DNA from: an uncultured Neisseria sp.
GTDB lineage: Bacteria > Pseudomonadota > Gammaproteobacteria > Burkholderiales > Neisseriaceae
DNA: 21,024 nucleotides
Direction of reading: 5' to 3'
NCBI GenBank assembly: GCA_927911515.1
Contig: CAKMQH010000013.1
Span: 1-21,024, forward strand
Shown: in pieces, positions 5,541 to 12,709 of the stretch
Layout: the number at the start of each line of letters is the position of its first letter
How positions within the stretch are numbered: the first letter of the stretch is position 1
Translations under genes and position numbers: made by a program
The notes under the pieces: generated by a model
The model's database searches: none
The model's input: only the letters and a program-made list of their open reading frames with translations
Told to the model about the DNA's origin: nothing

Positions 5541-8331
5541 ATGTCCAAACCCACTCTCCTCCTCGTTGACGGCTCTTCTTATCTTTACCGCGCGTATCAT
5601 GCAATGGCGCAATTGACCGCGCCTGACGGTGCGCCGACGGGTGCGCTTTACGGCGTATTGAACATGTTACGCCGGCTACGGGCGGATTATGTGCACGATT
5701 ATTGCGCGGTGGTGTTTGATGCGAAAGGTAAGAATTTCCGCCACGAGATGTTCCCCGACTATAAGGCGACGCGCCCGCCGATGCCGGACGATTTGCGTCC
5801 GCAGGCGGAAGCCTTGCCGGATTTGGTGCGGCTGATGGGCTGGCCGGTGCTGGTGATTCCGCAAGTGGAAGCGGACGACGTTATCGGCACGCTGGCGGCG
5901 ATGGCAGGCGAAGCCGGTTGGAATGTGGTGGTGTCCACCGGCGATAAGGACATGGCGCAGTTGGTGAACGAGCGCGTGACGCTGGTGAACACGATGAGCG
6001 GCGAAACGCTGGACATTGAAGGCGTGAAGGGAAAATTCGGCGTGCGCCCCGACCAAATCCGTGATTATCTCGCGCTGATGGGCGACAAGGTGGACAATGT
6101 GCCGGGCGTGGAGAAGTGCGGCCCGAAAACGGCGGTGAAGTGGCTGGAAGTTTACGGCTCGCTGGCTGGTGTGATGGAACACGCTGCGGAAATCAAGGGC
6201 AAGGTCGGCGAAAACCTGCAAGCCGCGCTGCCCCAACTGCCGCTTTCGTATGATTTGGTGACGATTAAAACCGATTTGGACTTGCACTCTGAGCTTTCAG
6301 ACGGCCTTGAAAGCCTGCGCCGCACTTCGCCGAAATGGTCGCAGCTTGCGGTCGATTTCAAACGCTGGGGCTTCCGCACTTGGCTGAAAGAAGCAGAAAG
6401 CCGTATGCACGAAGCGGCGGACGGCGATTTGTTCGGCAGCGATACGATAGGCGAACAGGCGGCGTTGGATATGGAAACGTCGTCTGAAAAAATCAGAGAA
6501 CATGCCCCCGCGCCTGAAAAGCTGGATTATCAAGCCGTTACTACCGAAGCGCAGTTTGCCGCCTTGTTGGACAAACTGTCGCGTGCGGACAAAATCGGCA
6601 TCGATACGGAAACCACGTCATTAGACGCGATGAATGCCGCGCTGGTCGGTATCAGCATCGCGTTCCAAGCAGGCGAAGCGGTTTACATCCCCGTAGGACA
6701 CAGCCTGACTGCTGCGCCTGAACAGCTTGATTTACAAGACGTATTAGGCCGTCTGAAACCGCATTTGGAAAATCCTGCCCTGAAAAAAATCGGGCAAAAC
6801 CTCAAATACGACCAACACGTTTTCGCCAACTACGACATCGCCTTGAACGGCATTGCCGGCGATTCCATGCTCGCTTCCTACATCATCGAGAGCCATCTCG
6901 GACACGGCTTGGACGAGTTGTCCGAACGCTGGCTGGGCTTGGAAACCATTACCTACGAATCGCTGTGCGGCAAAGGCGCGAAGCAAATCGGGTTTGCCGA
7001 CGTCGCCATCGAGCAGGCGACCGAATACGCCGCCCAAGACGCCGATTTCGCCCTGCGCCTCGAAGCGCACCTGCGCGCGCAAATGGACGCCAAACAGCTT
7101 GAAATGTATCAAAAAATGGAGCTGCCCGTCGCGCAGGTATTGTTTGAAATGGAACGCAACGGCGTACAAATCGACCGCGCCGAACTCGCCCGCCAAAGCG
7201 CGGAACTCGGTGCCGAGCTGATGAAGCTTGAACAAGAAGCCTACGCCGCCGCAGGCCAGCCGTTCAACCTCAACTCGCCCAAACAGCTGCAAGAAATCCT
7301 GTTCGACAAAATGGGCATTCCCACCAAAGGCCTGAAAAAAAACCGCCAAAGGCGGCATTTCCACCAACGAAGCCGTGCTCGAACAGCTCGCACCCGACTA
7401 TCCCCTGCCCAAAATCATCCTGCAAAACCGCGGTTTAGCGAAACTCAAATCCACCTACACCGACAAACTGCCCGAAATGATTTCGCCCAAAGACGGCCGT
7501 GTGCATACCACCTACGCCCAAGCCGTCGCCATCACCGGCCGCCTCGCCAGCAACAACCCCAACCTGCAAAACATCCCCATCCGCACCGCCGAAGGCCGCC
7601 GCGTGCGCCGCGCCTTCACCGCACCGCAAGGCAGCGTCATCGTTTCCGCCGACTATTCCCAAATCGAGCTGCGCATCATGGCGCACCTCTCCGGCGACAA
7701 AACCCTCATCGCCGCGTTCCAAAACGGCGAAGACGTACACCGCCGCACCGCCGCCGAAGTATTCGGCATCGCCCCCGAAAACGTCTCGCCCGAACAACGC
7801 CGCTACGCCAAAACCATCAACTTCGGCCTCATTTACGGCATGGGTCAATACGGCCTCGCCAAATCGCTGGGCATAGACAACCTGTCCGCCAAAACCTTCA
7901 TCGACCGCTACTTCGCCCGCTACCCCGGCGTCGCCGAATACATGCAGCGCACCAAAGAACAAGCCGCCGCCCAAGGCTTCGTCGAAACCCTGTTCGGCCG
8001 CCGCCTCTACCTGCCCGACATCCGCAACAAAAACGCCAACGCCCGCGCAGGAGCCGAACGCGCCGCCATCAACGCCCCCATGCAAGGCACCGCCTCCGAC
8101 CTCATCAAACGCGCCATGATAGACGTGTCCCGCTGGCTTTCAGACGACCTCTTGCAAAGTAAACTGATTATGCAGGTGCATGACGAACTGGTGCTGGAAG
8201 TACCCGAAGCAGAACTGGATTCAGTGAAAGAAAAACTGCCGCAGATTATGGCGAAAGTAGATGAAGGGATGTTGAACGTGCCGCTGGTGGCAGAAGTGGG
8301 TGTGGGGATGAATTGGGAAGAGGCTCATTGA
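5541..8331 (+). CDS. polA: DNA polymerase I, with one apparent frameshift at an A8 run
   Basis: Pol I fills repair gaps and removes RNA primers. All three domains are visible. The 5' nuclease domain begins MSKPTLLLVDGSSYLYRAYH, with VEADDVIGTL, STGDKDMAQL and GVEKCGPKTA. The 3'-5' exonuclease region keeps IGIDTETTSLDA, QNLKYDQHVF and YAAQDADFAL, so proofreading looks intact. Polymerase motifs are A (DYSQIELRIMAHLSGD), B (RRYAKTINFGLIYGMGQYG) and C (IMQVHDELVLEV). The start at 5541 matches the conserved N-terminus. At 7335-7342 an A8 run shifts the frame; seven A would read GLKKTAKGGISTNEA and continue to 8331, giving about 929 residues. Since the gene is core, a sequencing error is likelier than inactivation. 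Confidence 0.93.
6296..6307 (-). repeat. Variant uptake sequence (GCCGTCTGAA core) inside polA
   Basis: Reads AGGCCGTCTGAA on the minus strand. This core is the dialect of the meningitidis/gonorrhoeae group and differs by one base from the intergenic dialect of this window. A second such copy lies at 6746-6757 on the plus strand, also in polA. Confidence 0.7.
8139..8150 (-). repeat. DNA uptake sequence inside polA
   Basis: A full AGGTCGTCTGAA on the minus strand, encoding part of WLSDDLLQ between polymerase motifs B and C. Third-codon-position use changes from nearly all C before it to mixed G/T/A after it. Confidence 0.8.
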
Positions 8332-8358
8332 TATAAGATTTAGATGAAAGGTAAAAAA

Positions 8359-8715
8359 ATGATTTATTATTTTTATGCCATAGATGGCGATGATATTGGC
8401 AAAACTCTAGAAGCATATATTTTACAAAATGATATAGAAGGTGTAGCTAAATTTTCGATAAAAGTCGAACAAGCACTTAATTTTTTTAGAGAACACTTTT
8501 TATCTTATGGTAGTGAAATAATTATTTGCTCAGGAGATAGTTTATTAGCCAAAGCGAATAGGAAAATCTGCATACCCCCAGAATTTTTAAAGCAAGATGA
8601 TATTTCTTTTTCTATTGGAATTGGGAATTATGCGTCATCGTCACTTTTAGCTTTAAAAAAAGCAAAAGGCTTAGGTAAAAATAGAATTGAAGAAATACTA
8701 GGAAATCCATTATGA
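8359..8715 (+). CDS. mCpol-family cyclic nucleotide synthase (Panoptes OptS-like)
   Basis: A 118-residue minimal CRISPR-polymerase (mCpol) protein, a stand-alone Cas10/GGDEF-type palm domain. The first strand and loop are YAIDGDDIGKTLE (residues 6-18), with metal-ligand candidates Asp9, Asp11 and Asp12. The catalytic hairpin is IIICSGDSLLAK (54-65, Asp60), in place of GGDD. The C-terminal SIGIGNYASSSLLALKKAKG plus LGKNRI (85-110) matches the ending of GGDEF/Cas10 palms. In Panoptes this enzyme makes a cyclic dinucleotide constitutively. The ATG at 8359 is chosen over one at 8344 because AAAGG lies just upstream and the domain begins at once. It overlaps the next gene by ATGA, so they form an operon. 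It is strongly AT-rich. Family identity is a pattern judgement, not a search result. Confidence 0.85.
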   Translation: MIYYFYAIDGDDIGKTLEAYILQNDIEGVAKFSIKVEQALNFFREHFLSYGSEIIICSGDSLLAKANRKICIPPEFLKQDDISFSIGIGNYASSSLLALKKAKGLGKNRIEEILGNPL

Positions 8716-9368
8716 GAGCTGCCATTTTAGTCCAAAGTCCCAAAGTGGAAACATATATTAATGCTCTAGCTGCAATGCAGTTAAAGTATAATAATATAGA
8801 ACAATTTGATTTTATTTATGTATTTCACAATTCGAAAAAGATACTTATGGAAGAAATTAGAGAAAAACTCTTCGTGTATAGCAAGGATAATGATATATAT
8901 AAATCTGCTATAGATATATCTTGTACGTTTATAAATAATGATTATTTAATAGATTATAATAAAGAATTAAAAAAATATCTTCTGGAAAGTTATAGTATTA
9001 TTGACGTGTCCGGTATTAGCAAAAATATATCAATCTCTGTTGCATCAACTATGATAACTAAACCTGATGTTCATGTTGGAATGCTCAATTGGAACTCCAC
9101 ATTTCAAAAAGAAGAACAATGGGTTCTTAATCAGGAAAATCATGTTTATCAAGATCTTTTTGATGATAAAGTTTTACAAGATTTAAGAAAGGACTATTTC
9201 CGTAAGAAGAATATTGTTTTCACAGTAATTGTCACTTCGGCTTTGGCTCTTATAATTTTTTGTATAGAAATATTTTTTCCTAATTCCTTTATATCAGACA
9301 AAGTGACAACTTTATTCGGATTATTAATCGGGTTTGTAGGAATGATGCTTGCTTTTTTTAAACATTAA
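8712..9368 (+). CDS. CARF-like protein with two C-terminal membrane helices (Panoptes OptE-like effector)
   Basis: A 218-residue protein. Residues 1-160 look like an alpha/beta nucleotide-sensor domain: AAILVQSPK strand (3-11), FDFIYVFHNS strand (32-41), and IIDVSGISKNISISVAS (96-112), which resembles the D/N-x-T-G-G-T-K loop of CARF domains. A basic stretch (RKDYFRKK, 159-166) precedes two transmembrane helices (about 168-188 and 199-216), and the protein ends FFKH. In Panoptes the membrane effector is kept inactive by the synthase's cyclic dinucleotide and is released when a phage sponge removes it, damaging the inner membrane. The ATGA overlap with the mCpol gene ensures paired expression. 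One 60-base stretch (8881-8940) is 14/60 G+C. Function is inferred from family and context. Confidence 0.8.
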   Translation: MRAAILVQSPKVETYINALAAMQLKYNNIEQFDFIYVFHNSKKILMEEIREKLFVYSKDNDIYKSAIDISCTFINNDYLIDYNKELKKYLLESYSIIDVSGISKNISISVASTMITKPDVHVGMLNWNSTFQKEEQWVLNQENHVYQDLFDDKVLQDLRKDYFRKKNIVFTVIVTSALALIIFCIEIFFPNSFISDKVTTLFGLLIGFVGMMLAFFKH

Positions 9369-9451
9369 GTAAGCCGTAACCTATGTCCTTCGCTACACAC
9401 TTTACCTGCAGACTGAATAAACGTACGTACAACGCATACATAGTCAGCCGT

Positions 9452-9520
9452 AGTCGGATACTTGTATCCGACAAAAGCCTGCCATCTCAAAAGCCGTCAG
9501 ATTCGAGAATCTGACCTACT
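9452..9520. repeat. Dispersed palindromic intergenic repeat, copy A
   Basis: GTCGGATAC-TT-GTATCCGAC (9452-9471) is followed after a 23-base spacer by GTCAGATTCGAGAATCTGAC (9495-9514). The same order, CTTGTATCCGAC, then GCCATCTCAAA-like, then a GATTCGAGAATC palindrome and ACCTAC, recurs at 11346-11406. Confidence 0.7.
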
Positions 9521-9563
9521 GAAACTGGGCATCGGGTGTAGGTGTGTGCGGTACGCACGAACG

Positions 9564-9605
9564 CGGTGCTTGAAACCCAAAATCCATCCAAGGTCTCTGA
9601 AAACC
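9564..9605 (+). repeat. Direct repeat flanking mscS, left copy
   Basis: CGGTGCTTGAAACCCAAAAT followed by CCATCCAAGGTCTCTGAAAACC. A near-identical stretch lies at 10688-10730, on the other side of mscS. Confidence 0.6.
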
Positions 9606-9634
9606 CGTTACAGAGTTTTTCAGACGACCTTTAT
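9591..9634 (+). terminator. Imperfect inverted uptake-sequence hairpin, possible terminator of the defence operon
   Basis: AGGTCTCTGAAAA (9591-9603, one uptake base lost and one changed) faces TTTTCAGACGACCT (9617-9630), followed by TTATT. It lies about 220 bases after the operon's stop. An alternative inner pairing is CTCTG with CAGAG. Confidence 0.45.
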
Positions 9635-9793
9635 TCTTCCCGCCGACAGGCATACAATCACGGGCGCTGTCCCCTTTATGGATTCAATACGACTCAGGTA
9701 CGCGGTTTAAGGTCGTCTGAAAAGATAGACAGGCTTGCCGCAAAACCCATAATATCCAAATTTCCAATCATCCTTTAACCAGAAATAAAAATC

Positions 9794-10639
9794 ATGAATT
9801 TCGATCTTGAAAACCTCTCTTCATTCGCGGGCTGGGAACGTCTTGTCGAAACCGGCATGGCATTCGGTACCAACCTCGTTGCTGCGTTGGCGATTTTCTT
9901 TGTCGGCAGATGGATTGCCGCCCGCCTCGTTATTTTGATGAAAGCTGCGCTGACCCGCGCCAAAGTGGACAGAACGCTCGTCAGCTTCCTCGGCAATGTG
10001 GCTAATGTCGGCCTGTTAATCCTGATCATCATTGCCGCGCTGGGCAAGCTGGGCATTCCGACCACGTCGGTTACCGCCTTAATCGGCGGCGCAGGTTTGG
10101 CGGTGGCTTTGTCGCTGAAAGACCAACTGTCGAACTTTGCCGCCGGCGCGCTGATTATTCTGTTCCGTCCGTTTAAAGTCGGCGACTACATCAAAGTCAA
10201 CGGCTTCGAAGGCTTTGTTAGCGAAATTAAAATGGTGCAGACCGCGCTGAGTACGCCGGATAACGAAGAAGTCATCCTGCCCAACAGCGTCGTCATGAGC
10301 AACAGTATCGTCAACCGTTCTTCCATGCCGCTGTGTCGCGTGCAGGTGGTGGTCGGCGTCGATTACGCCTGTGATTTGAAGGCCGCCAAAGCCGCCGTTT
10401 TGAAAGCCGCCACCGAGCATCCCTTGTGTGTGCAGACTCCAGGCAAAGAGGCAGTAACATATATTACCAACTTGGCCGACAGTGCCATCGAAATCACGCT
10501 TTGGGCGTGGACGAACGAAGCCGATTTGGGCGCGTTCCGCTTCGGGCTGAACGAGCAGGTGGTGGAAAACCTGCGCGCCGCCAATATCAATATTCCTTTC
10601 CCGCAGCGCGATGTGCATATCATCCAGCAGCAGGGGTGA
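9794..10639 (+). CDS. mscS: Small-conductance mechanosensitive channel MscS
   Basis: A 281-residue inner-membrane channel that opens under membrane tension and releases solutes after osmotic downshock. There are three transmembrane segments: about 25-45, 64-84, and the pore-lining TM3 with the Gly/Ala pattern IGGAGLAVALSLKDQLSNFA. The MscS beta domain follows (RPFKVGDYIKVNGFEGFVSEI, then NEEVILPNSVVMSNSIVN), and then the C-terminal alpha/beta cage, ending near FPQRDVHII. Length matches E. coli-type MscS (286 residues). The ribosome site before the ATG is weak. It is a stand-alone gene with a strong terminator downstream. Confidence 0.92.
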   Translation: MNFDLENLSSFAGWERLVETGMAFGTNLVAALAIFFVGRWIAARLVILMKAALTRAKVDRTLVSFLGNVANVGLLILIIIAALGKLGIPTTSVTALIGGAGLAVALSLKDQLSNFAAGALIILFRPFKVGDYIKVNGFEGFVSEIKMVQTALSTPDNEEVILPNSVVMSNSIVNRSSMPLCRVQVVVGVDYACDLKAAKAAVLKAATEHPLCVQTPGKEAVTYITNLADSAIEITLWAWTNEADLGAFRFGLNEQVVENLRAANINIPFPQRDVHIIQQQG

Positions 10640-10687
10640 GGGTAAGTTTCAAATTGGCGAATCCGACCTGCCGAAACCGCGGGCATA

Positions 10688-10730
10688 CGGTGTTTGAAAC
10701 CCAAAGCCCATCTGAGGTCGTCTGAAAACC
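10688..10730 (+). repeat. Direct repeat flanking mscS, right copy
   Basis: CGGTGTTTGAAACCCAAAGC then CCATCTGAGGTCGTCTGAAAACC, matching 9564-9605 apart from a few substitutions and one indel. Its right part is also the left arm of the mscS terminator. Confidence 0.6.
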
Positions 10731-10758
10731 TGTCTTATGGTTTTCAGACGACCTTTTT
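10715..10758 (+). terminator. Inverted uptake-sequence terminator after mscS
   Basis: AGGTCGTCTGAAAACC (10715-10730) pairs perfectly with GGTTTTCAGACGACCT (10739-10754) over 16 bases with an 8-base loop, followed by a T run. This is the classic neisserial use of paired uptake sequences. Confidence 0.9.
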
Positions 10759-10824
10759 ATATTCTTTCCATTTCCTGTATTATTCATATTGATTTAAACA
10801 CTCTTTCTTGAAAGGTCAAAAATA

Positions 10825-11310
10825 ATGTCGCTCACTTTAAAATTTGTTCTGACCGCCGGTTTGCTCCTTCTTGGATTCCAAGCCGCTGCCCAAGATATTC
10901 CGCAAGCGTTTCAAGGCAAATGGGCAGGGCGTGCTGAAGGAAAGGTATCGCCCAAACATATAAGGGCTTTATGTGCCATGGGTTATGATGAAAACGCTGC
11001 TATAGATAATGTCTATGTTTCGGAAGATAGCGGCTTTTATATTGAAATAGGTAAAAAATCAATTGAATTAAACGGTTGGGAATGGGGCGCGAAATATACG
11101 AAACTGAATTATCGAATTTATTCGCCCGATAAAATTGCAGGTACGGCACGCGTTCGGGAAGAGGAGCCGGAGCAAGGTACGCAGATTTATAACGATAATT
11201 TTGAGTTTTCGTTAAACCGAGGCGTGCTGACGCAGAGATTCCGTGATTTTTCAACGGACGGCTCAGGCAAAAAAGTTTGGCGGACGCGTACGCTGATGCG
11301 TTGCAAATAA
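10825..11310 (+). CDS. Secreted periplasmic protein of unknown function
   Basis: A 161-residue protein with a clear signal peptide (about residues 1-22, LTAGLLLLGFQAAAQ, cleavage after AAA or AQ). The mature domain is beta-rich and begins IPQAFQGKWAGRAEG, a lipocalin-like opening seen in many small periplasmic proteins. Two cysteines, one in RALCAMGYDENA and one two residues from the C-terminus (LMRCK), could form a disulfide. GAAAGG lies upstream of the ATG. It stands alone between the mscS terminator and an intergenic repeat cluster. I recognise no named family. Confidence 0.65.
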   Translation: MSLTLKFVLTAGLLLLGFQAAAQDIPQAFQGKWAGRAEGKVSPKHIRALCAMGYDENAAIDNVYVSEDSGFYIEIGKKSIELNGWEWGAKYTKLNYRIYSPDKIAGTARVREEEPEQGTQIYNDNFEFSLNRGVLTQRFRDFSTDGSGKKVWRTRTLMRCK

Positions 11311-11345
11311 TGCTGGGCAAACCGTAGCCGGTCGCAGGTTGGAGG

Positions 11346-11406
11346 CTTGTATCCGACAACAGCCGCTGTCATCTCAAATAGCCGTCGGATTCGAGAATCG
11401 ACCTAC
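11346..11406. repeat. Dispersed palindromic intergenic repeat, copy B
   Basis: Same order of blocks as at 9461-9520: CTTGTATCCGAC, CATCTCAAA, then GTCGGATTCGAGAATCGAC and CTAC. The first palindrome is missing its left arm, and the second has lost one base of symmetry. Confidence 0.65.
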
Positions 11407-11439
11407 GGCAAAAACCGTAGCAAGAGAGAATAGAAACCC

Positions 11440-11524
11440 GTAGCGTGGGCTTTGCCCACGAATCAAACTCAAAATTTCAGACGACCTCTTTTACCCAACA
11501 TTATCGTGGGCAAGCCCACGCTAC
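11440..11524. repeat. Nested palindromes GTAGCGTGGGC...GCCCACGCTAC around an uptake sequence
   Basis: GTAGCGTGGGCTTTGCCCACG (11440-11460) and CGTGGGCAAGCCCACGCTAC (11505-11524) are each self-complementary and are also inverted copies of each other. An uptake sequence sits between them at 11476-11487. The element lies in the 336-base gene-free gap at 11311-11646. Confidence 0.75.
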
Positions 11525-11601
11525 AATGTATACCGACTACTGACAGTATTGAATGATTACTTTGCCGAAAACGGTATCCGAACGGCTTGATTTGAGTTTT
11601 G

Positions 11602-11630
11602 GTATTTTTGCCCGACGGGGTCAAAAATAC
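11602..11630 (-). other. Stem-loop downstream of the Ada-like gene
   Basis: GTATTTTTG (11602-11610) pairs with CAAAAATAC (11622-11630). Outer arms (TTGATTTGAG and its inverted TTGATTTTGAG) extend the symmetry. It lies 17 bases after the stop of the minus-strand gene and may end its transcript, although it lacks a clean T tail. Confidence 0.4.
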
Positions 11631-11646
11631 AGTTGCTACCTCAAAA

Positions 11647-12399
11647 TCAAAACAAGGTCGTCTGAACTTCGCCGCGTTCCAAAGCAAGCAGCGACTGTTT
11701 GCGGTTCAGGCCGCCTGCGTAGCCGGTCAGCTTGCCGTCGCTGCCGATGACGCGGTGGCAGGGAATCAGGATGGACACTTTGTTCTGCCCGTTGGCGGCG
11801 GCAACGGCACGGACGGCTTTAGGATTGCCCAAACGCTGCGCCTGCTCCTTGTAGCTGCGCGTTTCGCCGTAAGGAATCGCCAGCAGCGCATCCCATGCCT
11901 GCTTTTGAAATTCAGTGCCAATCTGCTCCAAGGGCGTGGCAAAGGTTTTCAGACGACCCTTGAAGTATAAGTCCAATTCCTGCCGCAGAAGTTGCGTTCG
12001 CTCATCTTCCCGAAACACAAACCGTCCGCGCAAAGCTTTTTGGACGGCGGTAATTTCCTGCTCCATATGCTTCTGCCCGACAAATTCCAGCAAACACAAA
12101 CCCTTGCCGCCGAACACCGCCAGCATCTCGCCCAAAGGCGTAGCAATGGCGGCTGCGGTCAGTTCGTTCGGACTGTCGGGATAACTCGCTTCCAACAAAC
12201 GGATGGCGCGGCGGATACGGACATATTCTTCAGGCGCGCAGCCGATACGGTCGATAAAATCCTGCTCGAACTGCTTAGCGTCGTGTTCCGTCAGATTGGG
12301 ATACGGCATGACTTCACACTCAAAAACTTGGGTTTCGAGCCAATGGCGGATTTCATCCCATTTTGACGGCAGATTGTTTAAGGAAGGCAGGGTAATCAT
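11647..12399 (-). CDS. Methylated-DNA--protein-cysteine methyltransferase (Ada/Ogt type)
   Basis: A 250-residue suicide repair enzyme that takes the alkyl group from O6-alkylguanine. The C-terminal domain shows FQKQAWDALLAIPYGETRSY, GNPKAVRAVAAANGQN and the active-site ILIPCHRVIG with acceptor Cys214, then GYAGGLNRKQSLLALE. The middle (about 80-160) is the usual N-terminal RNase H-like part. The first about 75 residues include DFIDRIGCAPEEYVRIRRAI, resembling the last helix of an AraC-type domain as in Ada, but the Ada metal-binding N-domain is absent. The ATG at 12399 has GGAG upstream and is preferred over a longer frame from 12516. An uptake sequence (11655-11666) encodes part of the C-terminus (VQTTL). 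Confidence 0.85.
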   Translation of the reverse strand: MITLPSLNNLPSKWDEIRHWLETQVFECEVMPYPNLTEHDAKQFEQDFIDRIGCAPEEYVRIRRAIRLLEASYPDSPNELTAAAIATPLGEMLAVFGGKGLCLLEFVGQKHMEQEITAVQKALRGRFVFREDERTQLLRQELDLYFKGRLKTFATPLEQIGTEFQKQAWDALLAIPYGETRSYKEQAQRLGNPKAVRAVAAANGQNKVSILIPCHRVIGSDGKLTGYAGGLNRKQSLLALERGEVQTTLF

Positions 12400-12564
12400 T
12401 CGTTTGCTCCGTATCTCTATCGTGGATTTGACGGCAAAATCCCCAATTTTCGCCATTCCCGCACGCCGATGCAGGAACGGGCTATGACGTAAATCTTGAG
12501 GTTTGGGTTGCGGCAATTCCTAAATATTCGATATTTCTAAAGCCTCAGGGAAAGGAATTAAAGA

Positions 12565-12595
12565 TTTCAGACGACCTGCAAAGGGTCGTCTGAAA
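12565..12595. repeat. Inverted pair of uptake sequences between divergent genes
   Basis: TTTCAGACGACC (12565-12576) faces GGTCGTCTGAAA (12584-12595) with a 7-base loop. It is upstream of both the Ada-like gene (minus) and the PEBP gene (plus), so it is not a simple gene-end terminator. Confidence 0.8.
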
Positions 12596-12669
12596 CCACG
12601 ATTTTTGCATTTGCGCATTTCGGCACATCATCCAACCGTTTCGGCACATTCCTGCCGCCGTTAACAGCC

Positions 12670-12675
12670 TATAAT
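12670..12675 (+). promoter_or_regulatory. Candidate -10 box for the PEBP-family gene
   Basis: TATAAT lies 35 bases before the ATG at 12710. The -35 region is weak. Confidence 0.45.
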
Positions 12676-12709
12676 GAATCCACTTATTCATCAAGCAAAG
12701 GAATCATCT

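Larger units (their letters stand above)
9369..9793. other. Repeat-rich intergenic region between the defence operon and mscS
   Basis: No credible gene. It contains two perfect palindromes (9452-9471 and 9495-9514), the imprecise uptake-sequence hairpin at 9591-9630, and a further uptake sequence at 9710-9721. Short frames across it show no coding signal. Confidence 0.65.

Noticed and set aside
7335..7342. Programmed ribosomal frameshift in polA
   Set aside because: No polA is known to need one, no stimulatory structure was evident, and other genes here have the same kind of homopolymer error.
6744..7367. A 207-codon minus-strand frame opposite polA
   Set aside because: Antisense shadow; the plus strand encodes the exonuclease and polymerase domains.
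7435..8085. A long minus-strand frame opposite the 3' part of polA
   Set aside because: Gly/Ala/Val-rich shadow of a GC-rich gene with C-ending codons; no motif or ribosome site.
8359..9368. Type III CRISPR-Cas locus, because the synthase resembles Cas10
   Set aside because: There are no repeats or spacers, no Csm/Cmr genes and no HD domain; the protein is only a minimal palm domain.
9452..9514. CRISPR array
   Set aside because: Only two palindromes of different sequence with a single spacer; not regular direct repeats.
9462..9778. Short plus-strand open frames between the defence operon and mscS
   Set aside because: They run through palindromic repeats and uptake sequences, without ribosome sites or recognisable protein patterns.
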